This document shows positions 42,561 through 51,013 of a DNA stretch of 60,000 bases, piece after piece (position 1 is the first letter of the stretch; each line of letters begins with the position of its first letter). A program made the translations under genes and the position numbers. This stretch comes from Adiantum capillus-veneris (Eukaryota; Streptophyta; Polypodiopsida; Polypodiales; Pteridaceae), in NCBI GenBank assembly GCA_014529385.2, contig CM043958.1:85979525-86039524 (forward strand), in the 5' to 3' direction. The notes under the pieces are model-generated. The model was given only the letters and a program-made list of their open reading frames with translations, had not been told where the DNA came from and searched no databases.

Positions 42561-45500
42561 CTGTAAAGGGAGTCCTTGACGGTGGTGCGAGAGTCAGCAT
42601 GGTGACAAAGAATTGTTGGGAGTCTATGGGGAGACCTCACCTTGAAGCCACAAGCGTAGTGGTAAAAATGGCTAATGGATCTATTGTTACGCCTATTGGA
42701 ATGCTAAAGGATCTCAGAATCAAGGTCTTGGGACACAAGGTAAGGCAAACTTTCATTGTTATGGATTTTTCCAAGCATCCTATGTCATTTGAGATGATCT
42801 TAGGGCGTCCATTCATGAGGGAAGCAAAAATGGTGCATGACTGGTCCAAAAACCACGTCTACTTACAGTTCCAAGACTCTGTCATTCGAGTTGATCTTTT
42901 AAGTGGTCGAACGCATCCTCTAGGAAATAAATTCATCATTAATAATCGATCAGACACAACAATTCACTCAGCTCCATTACAGTATTGTTACACGTGTAAC
43001 GAAGACACGGATATTGGGGAGAACTCTCCTTATATGGATATCCTACCCGGAATGGCTGAGTCAGACAATGTCGATTGGGTACACCTAGCGGCAACTATAG
43101 ATACATGGGGAGCTAGAGGAACAACCTGGGTAACACCAGATGGGGAAGAGATACCACACATTGCACCAGTAAACATGTTAGGTGTAGCGCATGTAACATC
43201 CGATGTTAAGAAAGAGGCACACCTACCTGAGAGTGAAACCGATGATTCCTCAAAGGCTTCAGGCCAATACACATCAGAAACAGAATCTCAGGGAGAAATG
43301 GATTCAAAACCTGAGGAAACATCGAGTGAGCCAAGTATGGAAACTGAACACTCAAGGTCTAGTACGACCATCTATGGTAATTTATATGAGAGTGAAGAAG
43401 ATACAAGCGAAGACCTATCAAGCGAGTCGAGTTCAAACATCTACCAAAATCAAAACCTTAACAAGAAACAAAGGTCATATAAGAGACGACGATATCGAGC
43501 AAATGTGAGAGCTAGGATAAACAAGGAAAGATCTACTGCAGAATGGCTTAGCTATCTAGGGGCATGTGATGCTCATCGAAAGCTAGTAGACAATTGGGGT
43601 GAACATCTCCAGAGTGTCATGTGGTGCAGCCCGCGACCCATTGACCTCGCTCAATTGGAGGTTACAGAGCCGAAATTGAGTCGAACTATAAGAAGACGTC
43701 AAAACCGAGAGTTAGCACAACAACAAAAGGAGGCAGAACTAAAAGAAAGGTCTCCGTCAGGACAAGAGCCTGCTGACTTACATACGGCTCCTGAACAATT
43801 TAAATCTTATACCACGGGGGAGCGAAAGGTTGTGTATGCCAAGGCCCAACGAATACCTACCAATGAAAGCAGTGGAGTCTATGATGGTCCAGCGGTAGTT
43901 AAAGAGATAGAATTAGCAGAACCAGGTGAGGAGTCTAAACCAGTCTTTATTGCTCAAGACCTTACCAAAACTGAAGAGGCTGTACTTAAGGAGCTCCTCA
44001 AGGAATACAAGGATATCTTTGCTTGGACATATCATGACATGAAGGGTGTTCCACCTTCTGTGGTGCAACATACAATTCCCATGATCAACACTGCTAAACT
44101 CGTCCAGCAACGACCCTATCCAATGAATCCTAAGTACGCCAAAATTGTACAAGAGGAGATTGAAAAACTTATCCAATGTGGATTCATATACCCTATTGAG
44201 CACTCAGAATGGGTTTCTCCAATAGTAATTGTGCCAAAAAAGAATGGGAAACTAAGAGTGTGTGTGGACCTCAAGAAAATTAATGCAGCTACTAGGAGAG
44301 ATCATTATCCCTTGCCATATTCAGAACATGTGCTTGAAAGAGTTGCGGGCAAGGAAGCTTATAGCTTTTTAGATGGGTACTCTGGTTACAATCAAATCAC
44401 AATTGCATTAGAGGACCAAGCTAAAACTGCTTTTATCACAGAGTTTGGAGTGTTTGCATTTCGTGTTATGGCTTTTGGCTTAACGAATGCCCCTGCTACA
44501 TTCCAACGATTAATAAACACTGCGTTTAAAGAATTTCTAAGGGATTTTTGTGAAGCTTTCCTAGACGACCTTTGTGTTTATTCTTCTTGGGAGAAGCATT
44601 TGTTATATCTACGAAAAATATTTGAAAGGTGCAGATTTTATCGCATCTCATTGAACCCTTTCAAATGCCAATTTTGGGTTAAGCATGGAGTCATTCTAGG
44701 GCATATAGTGTCCAAGAACGGGATATCCACAGATGAGAGTAAGATTAAAGCCATTGCCGATTTGCCACCACCTACGAACTATAAAGGAGTTCAAAGATTT
44801 ATGGGCCATGTTGGTTATTATCGAAGATTTATTTTAAACTTTGCTGAGATAGCGCGTCCATTGTACAAGCTTCTTATCAAGTTTCACTGGACGGAAGAAT
44901 GTCATCAATCTTATGAGTTATTAAAGAAGGCCCTAACAAGTGCTCCAATCCTGCGAACACCCGATTGGAATGTACCTTTTCATGTGCATATTGATGCATC
45001 AAAATTTTCTATTGGGTGTGTTCTAACTCAACCAGGAGAACATAAATTGGACTACCCTATTAGCTTTGCAAGTCGCCAATTAAATGATGCCGAGATGAAC
45101 TACACTACTATAGAGCGCGAAGGTCTAGCTATGATCTACGCAGTAAAGAAATTTCGCTATTACCTTCTTGCTACCAAGTTTGTGTTTTATGTTGATCATC
45201 AAGCATTGCTACATTTGGTAAACAAGCCGTGTTCCACAGGTCGAATTACACGATGGTTGTTAATTCTTCTTGAGTTTGACTTCACCGTTGTTGTGAGGCC
45301 TGGGAGGAAACATGTCATGGTGGATCATTTATCTCGTATCCCTAATGGCGAAGCTCCTACGGGGGTTGATGATGAATTGCCTGATACTCCTTTGTTCATT
45401 GTTGAGACAATGCCTGAATGGAGTGAAAAGATTGTTAACTTCTTAGTTAATGGTTTTCCACCCAAAGAACTACGAAAAGATATAGCTCGAAAATTAATCA

Positions 45501-46576
45501 AGGAATGCGAACCCTATTGCTTACTGGCTGGAACTCTCTATAAGAGAGGAAAAGATGATGTTCTTAGACGCTGTGCCCGCGAAGATGAGTATTTATATAT
45601 TCTACAAGAGGCACACATGGACGTAGCTAGTGGTCACTTTTCAGGAAACTTGTCTGCCCGAAAGATCTTACAGTCAGGCTATTGGTGGCCCACTCTGTTT
45701 AAGGATGCATCACTTTTTGCAAAGGGATGTGATGAATGCCAACGCTTCAAGAAGCCGCAAAGAAGTGATAGGATGCCTCTACATCCCATCAAGGTAACCC
45801 AACCATTTGAAAAGTGGGGCTTAGACTTTGTAGGACCGATTAGTCCGGCTGCACGTAACACACAATCACGATATATCATTGTGGCTACCGACTATGTAAC
45901 CAAATGGGCTGAAGCAAAAGCAACACGAAAGGCGGATGCAAAAACAACAGCTAAGTTCCTCTTTGAGAACATTATCACACGTTTTGGATGCCCCTTTGAA
46001 CTTGTGAGTGACAATGGAACTCATTTTATAAATGAAGTAATAAAAGAACTCACATCAAACTTCATGATATCTCACCACAAGTCTACACCCTATTATCCCC
46101 AAGCAAATGGCCAAGCTGAGAGTACCAACAAAACTCTCATCTCCATTTTGACAAAGACAGTCGAGGCTCATCGCACTGATCGGGACCTAAAGCTTACATC
46201 AGCTTTATGGGCTTATCGTACTGTGTATAAAGTTGCTATTAATTGCACACCGTTAAAGATGGTGTATGGCCAAGAAGCAGTTATGCCATGGGAGTTTGTC
46301 ATTCCTAGTCTTCGAGTAGCTTCTCAAGAAGGTTGGGATGGTAACCCCTTAGTGGAGCGATTATATATCCTGGAAAGGCTAGATGAAGAAAGGCAATTAG
46401 CTGTGCGAAATGCTCTAGTGGAGAAGGATAGGAGAAAGAAGTGGTTTGATAGCCATTTAAAGGATAAAGACATCAAGGTTGGTGATAAATTTCTTATGTA
46501 CAGGGTACATAATGAAAAGAAGAAATTGAAATACGCTGGTAAGGGACCATATCGAGTGTGTGAAATTACCCCGTAA
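42497..46576 (+). CDS. pol: pol of inner gypsy element: protease-like, RT, RNase H, integrase (1,359 residues open)
   Basis: Retropepsin-like domain first: KGVLDGGARVSMVTKN (residue 28; DGGA at 42578-42589) and EMILGRPFMREAKM near residue 98. The linker has RTIRRRQNRELAQQQKEAE. RT runs from about residue 490 (LLKEYKDIFAWTYHDM) through VPKKNGKLRVCVDLKKINAA, YSFLDGYSGYNQI and active site CEAFLDDLCVYSS (residue 688). RNase H has FHVHIDASKFSIGCVL and DHQALLHLVNKP. Integrase has the zinc domain HMDVASGHF to GCDECQRFK, then WGLDFVGPI, VSDNGTHFI and NGQAESTNKTL, so all three acidic catalytic residues are present, and GKGPYRVCEITP near the end. TAA 46574-46576 replaces the Gln that follows in the outer copy. 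The Met at 42497 lies within the 8-bp duplication and is not the native start. Confidence 0.95.
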   Translation: MGQYFEGDESNATLPITIKGLTVKGVLDGGARVSMVTKNCWESMGRPHLEATSVVVKMANGSIVTPIGMLKDLRIKVLGHKVRQTFIVMDFSKHPMSFEMILGRPFMREAKMVHDWSKNHVYLQFQDSVIRVDLLSGRTHPLGNKFIINNRSDTTIHSAPLQYCYTCNEDTDIGENSPYMDILPGMAESDNVDWVHLAATIDTWGARGTTWVTPDGEEIPHIAPVNMLGVAHVTSDVKKEAHLPESETDDSSKASGQYTSETESQGEMDSKPEETSSEPSMETEHSRSSTTIYGNLYESEEDTSEDLSSESSSNIYQNQNLNKKQRSYKRRRYRANVRARINKERSTAEWLSYLGACDAHRKLVDNWGEHLQSVMWCSPRPIDLAQLEVTEPKLSRTIRRRQNRELAQQQKEAELKERSPSGQEPADLHTAPEQFKSYTTGERKVVYAKAQRIPTNESSGVYDGPAVVKEIELAEPGEESKPVFIAQDLTKTEEAVLKELLKEYKDIFAWTYHDMKGVPPSVVQHTIPMINTAKLVQQRPYPMNPKYAKIVQEEIEKLIQCGFIYPIEHSEWVSPIVIVPKKNGKLRVCVDLKKINAATRRDHYPLPYSEHVLERVAGKEAYSFLDGYSGYNQITIALEDQAKTAFITEFGVFAFRVMAFGLTNAPATFQRLINTAFKEFLRDFCEAFLDDLCVYSSWEKHLLYLRKIFERCRFYRISLNPFKCQFWVKHGVILGHIVSKNGISTDESKIKAIADLPPPTNYKGVQRFMGHVGYYRRFILNFAEIARPLYKLLIKFHWTEECHQSYELLKKALTSAPILRTPDWNVPFHVHIDASKFSIGCVLTQPGEHKLDYPISFASRQLNDAEMNYTTIEREGLAMIYAVKKFRYYLLATKFVFYVDHQALLHLVNKPCSTGRITRWLLILLEFDFTVVVRPGRKHVMVDHLSRIPNGEAPTGVDDELPDTPLFIVETMPEWSEKIVNFLVNGFPPKELRKDIARKLIKECEPYCLLAGTLYKRGKDDVLRRCAREDEYLYILQEAHMDVASGHFSGNLSARKILQSGYWWPTLFKDASLFAKGCDECQRFKKPQRSDRMPLHPIKVTQPFEKWGLDFVGPISPAARNTQSRYIIVATDYVTKWAEAKATRKADAKTTAKFLFENIITRFGCPFELVSDNGTHFINEVIKELTSNFMISHHKSTPYYPQANGQAESTNKTLISILTKTVEAHRTDRDLKLTSALWAYRTVYKVAINCTPLKMVYGQEAVMPWEFVIPSLRVASQEGWDGNPLVERLYILERLDEERQLAVRNALVEKDRRKKWFDSHLKDKDIKVGDKFLMYRVHNEKKKLKYAGKGPYRVCEITP

Positions 46577-48049
46577 GGTACCATTTGTGTGGAGACTCTA
46601 GATGGAGTTGAAACCATTGGATTCCTTAATGGGAGTAAATTCAAAAGATATTATGATCCTCTAAGCCAGGAAGAGTTGCAAGCCATCCATCAAAAGAAGG
46701 CTACCAAGGAACAAGCAGAGCTTTAAAAAATCCAAGCAAGAGTTGAGGCTCGAGAACGACAACAACGTCTTAGACGCCAACGAGAGGCTAATCTGGGAAT
46801 CACGCAAGCATTTTTCAAGGACACAGATGACGACTCATTAGAATCTGAGCCACCCCTACGATACCCAATTGAACTAAATAGCCCCTATGGGAAAGTACTA
46901 TACAATGCCTTATTAGATACGGGAGCTAAACACAATTTGTTATCCTATGGAGTTTGGTGTCAATTAGGGAAACCAACCCTATCCCCGAGTACGATGCAAG
47001 TCAAGGGCATTAATAAAAAGAAAACTGCTATTCTTGGAGTCCTTCAGACCCCTGTTGTCTATGACAATGGAAGCATAGTGCAGAAGTTTCTAGTCATGCC
47101 CGCGGGAGCTATGGAAGGCAACGTAAACCTGGGACGCACGTGGATGTTGGCAACCAAATGCACTATTGATTGGGATACTGTTAGTGTCACGACGCGACCA
47201 CCGACTCTTACCCCTATCATTCAAGCAAAGTCACCTATGTTGCAAACTCTAGCAAAGTTGAAGGATAGCCAACATTCACAAGCCAAGGTGGTTAACTCGT
47301 CTTTGCCGGCTACCCATGAATCTAGCACTTCAACACTTGTAGTTGCAGCAAGCAGTAATATTGCGAGTACTCAACCTGCACGACCTAAGAGTACATATCA
47401 ATGGGTCCCCAAGGCCTTACTTCCAACTACCTCAACCCTCCCATCCATTCCAAGAAAAAATTTCTCGGGAAAACCAAGAGCGCGCCCTAGGAGAGTCAAG
47501 ACCAAATCACGATGGATTCCAAAACAACTATTAGAAGCCCAAGGCTACTATGATGGAAATGAGCATATTTGGGTACCTAAACGTAAAATGTGTCCTTCCC
47601 TATCGACAAAAAACCCATATGAGTCAAACAGTGTAACGCTAAAGCCAATGGCAGACCGTGGGAAGGGAAAGATCACAGAATGCTGCACACCTAGTCCAGA
47701 GCTAGTTTGGGCTCCAAGGCAAAACCAATTTATTCCACCTAGCTCAGGAAGGGGGGAGTTCCATGAAGCTTCTAGCTCCTCATGTAATACATCCATAGAG
47801 GTAAAAGATTCTACACAGCCTCCATCTATAGTAGTGGACCTCCATGAAGCTACAAAAGAATCCACACCTCCCAGTGTTCAAGAATCACCCGATGAACCAC
47901 TTCAAGTTCGATCCTGGGAGAGTACCTTACCACCTTTGCAACTTGACGAGGCACCTAGGGTAATAGAAAACTACTGGCAAAAATCCTCACCTATTACCAA
48001 CTGGAACAATTGGTTTCAAAGGGTGACGACATCATTTCAAACGGTATGA
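46577..48049 (+). pseudogene. second retropepsin-like domain and W-x-P-K tail of pol (inner copy)
   Basis: Same frame as pol. After the TAA come GTICVETLDGVETIGFLNGS, a second TAA at 46724-46726, and a charged linker ARERQQRLRRQREANLG. Then the domain RYPIELNSPYGKVLYNALL-DTGAKHNLLSYGVW (DTGA at 46916-46927), VVYDNGSIVQKFLVMPAG and GNVNLGRTWMLATKCTIDW: one DTGA, a flap-like segment and a hydrophobic-Gly end as in single-domain retropepsins. The tail of about 280 residues is Ser/Pro/Thr-rich with TYQWVPKALLP, SRWIPKQLLEAQGYYDG, HIWVPKRKMCP and ELVWAPRQNQF, ending NNWFQRVTTSFQTV. The outer copy shows the integrase-protease junction without a stop. A separate gene is possible but less likely. Confidence 0.82.
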
Positions 48050-48056
48050 TCTACCC

Positions 48057-48070
48057 AAGGAAGGGGGAAG
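48057..48070 (+). other. internal polypurine tract (inner copy)
   Basis: AAGGAAGGGGGAAG followed by TGTTTGTGG, seven bases after the pol tail stop. The 3' polypurine tract context is AGGAAGGGGGG-CA-TGTTAACC, so both tracts share the purine run and the following TGTT. Confidence 0.6.
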
Positions 48071-48149
48071 TGTTTGTGGACATCCATCATTCACTTGCTT
48101 CCCTCTCAACCTTTCTCCCTGACCTCTTAATCTCCAATCTTAGGGAATG

Positions 48150-48160
48150 TATATATAAAG
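48150..48160 (+). promoter_or_regulatory. TATA-like box upstream of the acidic ORF (inner copy)
   Basis: TATATATAAAG about 136 nt before ATG 48296, conserved in the outer copy at 21923-21933. It could drive a short transcript for the acidic ORF. Alternatively the ORF is reached by splicing: ATTTGCGTGTACAG precedes the ATG by one base and resembles a 3' splice site. Confidence 0.45.
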
Positions 48161-48295
48161 CCTTATACTGACAAAAACAAGATAAAAAAGTAAAAGAGCA
48201 AGAGCCATAACACAAATCATAAAAACAAATTATGCACAAGAACACGACCCTTGTAATATTTGCACTCTAACCATCATCTATTTGCGTGTACAGAT

Positions 48296-48718
48296 ATGGC
48301 TAGTATGCTAGAGTCATCCACTCCTGCCTTGGGTGAGAGGTACCCTCGTTACTTTTCACAAATATTTCACATGGTCTTTCCAGTGCTTGCATGTGAATGG
48401 GATTTGATAGGTACGCTAGCATGTGAGAGGAATTTTGAGGAGTTAGAATGGCTGATACGTCTCTTGACCACGTCTGATCCATACTTAGTAGAGAGCGTTT
48501 CTCCCATTGCACAAGCCTACCCTTTTGACCAAGTTGACTATAGGCGTCTAGTGACCTTCTTAGTAAACATGGGCACCTATGATGAAGAAGAAAATTTACA
48601 GGACTACACGGATGGCACATATGGTCTCATGGATGATGACTTTGTTTATCTCGACGACGAGGATAGGGGTTTAGCCTTAGGGTTTCCCCCGAACCTCTAC
48701 AATATCCTATTCCCTTGA
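48296..48718 (+). CDS. small acidic ORF downstream of pol (inner copy)
   Basis: 140 residues from ATG 48296, MASMLESSTPALGERYPRYF. The N-terminal half is mixed helical with Trp, Cys and Leu (LACEWDLIGTLACERNFEEL, EWLIRLLTTSDPYLVESVSP). The C-terminal half is acidic (GTYDEEENLQDYTDGTYG, DDDFVYLDDEDRG). It is open in both family copies, including the older outer one in which every gag-pol frame is broken. The frame is also open upstream to 48260, but without an ATG. No homologue is recognised. It sits between the internal polypurine tract and the 3' UTR, the position of Athila envelope-like and Tat additional ORFs. Confidence 0.65.
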   Translation: MASMLESSTPALGERYPRYFSQIFHMVFPVLACEWDLIGTLACERNFEELEWLIRLLTTSDPYLVESVSPIAQAYPFDQVDYRRLVTFLVNMGTYDEEENLQDYTDGTYGLMDDDFVYLDDEDRGLALGFPPNLYNILFP

Positions 48719-48730
48719 CTCTCTAGGGGA

Positions 48731-48997
48731 GTGCAAATAATTAGGTTAGGGTTCCTTATGTTTTTTGTTGTGTTCAATAAATGTTGGTACCTTTTCCCAC
48801 TAATGTGCCTCCTGGAGGTATTCCTTTTGTTTCCTAGTGTGTACAGGAGCGTGTTGCTATTGATAGGATTTGGACCTTCATGGAATATTTATCTCGACTC
48901 ACTCTTCAAATCAAGCGCGACCATCGACACAAACAGGTGTTTCTTGTCCATTAGCATTGCCCCTTATCTTTTTTGCATCTATGATTGCCAGCTTTAA
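48731..48997 (+). CDS. hydrophobic 88-residue frame after the acidic ORF (inner copy)
   Basis: In the same frame as the acidic ORF, separated by one TGA (48716-48718) and four codons; it has no ATG and opens at GTG. It is hydrophobic (IIRLGFLMFFVVFNKCWYLF, PLMCLLEVFLLFPSVYRSVL) and ends CFLSISIAPYLFCIYDCQL. Readthrough of the TGA would give an acidic protein with membrane-like segments, envelope-like in layout. The one-base change in the outer copy weakens this. Coding status uncertain. Confidence 0.3.
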   Translation: MQIIRLGFLMFFVVFNKCWYLFPLMCLLEVFLLFPSVYRSVLLLIGFGPSWNIYLDSLFKSSATIDTNRCFLSISIAPYLFCIYDCQL

Positions 48998-50076
48998 TTC
49001 TGATTGGTAGCCTAATATTCATCGCATTTGCTTAGTATCAAACATTTAATTCAATGTAATTTTTTGTCATAATCACTTGTCTATGTTTTAAAATCAAGCA
49101 GTCCGACAAACTAGTTTGACCAAGTTAGGTGTTAGAAATCTTCTCTTAATACCATGGAAAATGCCTTCTTAATAATTAATGGTTACTTAGGTTCTTAATC
49201 CGATTTAGGCAGCATTGTGTGAAATGTACTAGGGCTTTCTAGTGAGCTTGACCCTATTGACCTTTAGCTTAAGTATTATAAAGGGAGTTTACTAGTGTGA
49301 TGAGCCTGGGGAGGTGTATCAGTGTTATATGACCCCCCAAAGTTACAAAATTAAAATGCTAAAAATGAACAAACAAAAAATCAAAGTGCCACACTGTAAA
49401 ATCTTAAGCTGGAAGAGAAATCTCAGCTTGATTTGTTACTTCACTCACATGTATTGCCTATGGTACTAGAGCCCTAAAGGTTCCCAGTATGGGCGCTTTT
49501 ACTTAAAAAGCAAAAAACCCAAGGCATACAAAATAAGCACACACATCAAAATTTAATCACTATGAAAAGACTTTGGGGGGTCAAAGAAAAAGTAATCAGT
49601 CAGGCGATGATTTCATGAGAAATTCCTTTTATGGTAGCTTAACTACAAGGTCTTCTAGATATAGCCTCTAGTCAGCCCTCGAACATGAATACTTGGCTCT
49701 CGCGATTAAACAACTTAATTGACCACAGAAAATTAAGAAGCTTACCCATGGTATTAATATTCGAACTCTAGTGCCTTTCGACCGACAAATTAGCGACCCC
49801 AGACTTGTTTAATTTTTTACCTTTACATCTGTTTATGCATTTGATTACATTGCAATTTAATGTTCATTGCTAACATATTGTTTGAAATTCTTTTACCAAT
49901 CAAATTGTCTACCTAAAACTGCATATGCTTTTTAATCACTTATGAGAATGCAATTACTGTGCCAATGTTGTTTGATTTTGCAGTGACTGAAGAAGGCTAA
50001 GGACATTCATCTCAAATGCTCTTCCACCTCGACGACTAGCTTCAACTCAATAGCTTCCGAGGACGAAATCTACATC
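48998..50076 (+). other. 3' untranslated region of inner gypsy element
   Basis: About 1.08 kb, homologous to 20019-21087. The 14-bp inverted repeat TGACCCCCCAAAGT (49330-49343) and its complement (49570-49583) is conserved. No ORF. Confidence 0.8.
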
Positions 50077-50087
50077 AGGAAGGGGGG
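50077..50087 (+). other. polypurine tract of inner gypsy element
   Basis: AGGAAGGGGGG, then CA, then the LTR start. Confidence 0.95.
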
Positions 50088-50089
50088 CA

Positions 50090-50408
50090 TGTTAACCCTC
50101 ACGGCTCACGGACACCCCATCACCTACAACGGACGTGTATTATGTATTTGGTAGAGTCAGGTACCGGGCTTGTCGGACCAATAGGAAAAGGGTAAGAGTG
50201 ATCGCCGATGAGAGGCGCACTCTAACTGGGACATTCAAGGGATTAGTTGGCTAAGCATGGGCGCCCAAGTGTGAATGGGGTGAGCTCATATAAAAGCCAA
50301 CTAAACCTAAAATTCACCCATTCTCTCATTTGTGCAATAGAAGAGTGCTCTTGCTCCATCTCCATCTCCATCTTCTTCTTCTTCTTCACCTCCTCGTGTG
50401 TGTGTGTA

Positions 50409-50468
<60 letters not shown>

Positions 50469-50717
50469 AGAGTGTGTGTGCGATCGAGCATTACGAAGGC
50501 ACGATGGCGGCGAAGCGGTTGAGCGCGGCACGACTACAGCTTCTTCTTCATCGCAGCGAGGAATCCTCCACGGCAGGAGCATAGAGCGGTGAGTGACACA
50601 CCATTGCCCTCTTTTGAGCTTGCTAGATTAGTCTTGTTGTGTGCTTGGAGCCATTTGTGGCTCGCACACGGTGTATGGGCAAGTCCCTTGCTTCGACAGT
50701 GCGGCAAGGAGCGCACA
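50090..50717 (+). repeat. 3' LTR of inner gypsy element
   Basis: 628 bp; TATAAAA at 50289-50295; (GT)n then (GA)n expansion at about 50397-50462. Followed by CCTAC. Confidence 0.97.
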
Positions 50718-50722
50718 CCTAC

Positions 50723-50991
50723 TTACTGTACACAGAAAACTAACTACCTTAATACACAGAGAATAAACACAGTACGTTTGAAATCTTCATTAACAAAGAA
50801 AACTAACTACCTTAATACACAGAGAATAAACACAGTACCTTTGAAAACTCCATTAACAAGAAAAACACACAGTATAACACCAAATCCCTCTTCTCAACAC
50901 ACACACACACACACTCCTTCCCTACCTTTCCTATAATTGAAATTGCACCACAGAGAAGCACAGAGTGCTACTCGAGCTTAATGCACGGCAT
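50723..50991 (-). other. outer element leader, LTR-proximal part, with 63-bp tandem duplication
   Basis: Continuation of the outer leader on the other side of the inner insertion. The unit starting GAAAACTAACTACCTTAATA at 50735 repeats at 50798 with a few changes. Confidence 0.85.
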
Positions 50992-51009
50992 TCCCCGGTA
51001 GCGGCGCCA
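50992..51009 (-). other. tRNA-Asp-type primer binding site of outer gypsy element
   Basis: The minus strand reads TGGCGCCGCTACCGGGGA, two differences from the inner copy, 4 nt inside the LTR. Confidence 0.93.
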
Positions 51010-51013
51010 AAAA

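Larger units (their letters stand above)
37395..50717 (+). mobile_element. inner Ty3/gypsy element, same family as the outer, inserted in its leader
   Basis: LTRs are at 37395-37981 (587 bp) and 50090-50717 (628 bp; longer because of a (GA)n expansion), flanked by CCTAC (37390-37394, 50718-50722). The primer site TGGCGCCGTTGCCGGGGA is 4 nt inside the 5' LTR and the polypurine tract lies 2 nt before the 3' LTR. Outside the microsatellite I count about 7 substitutions, so this is the youngest of the three. pol is open over 1,359 residues, but gag has stops and deletions, and pol has two stops after integrase. Confidence 0.96.
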
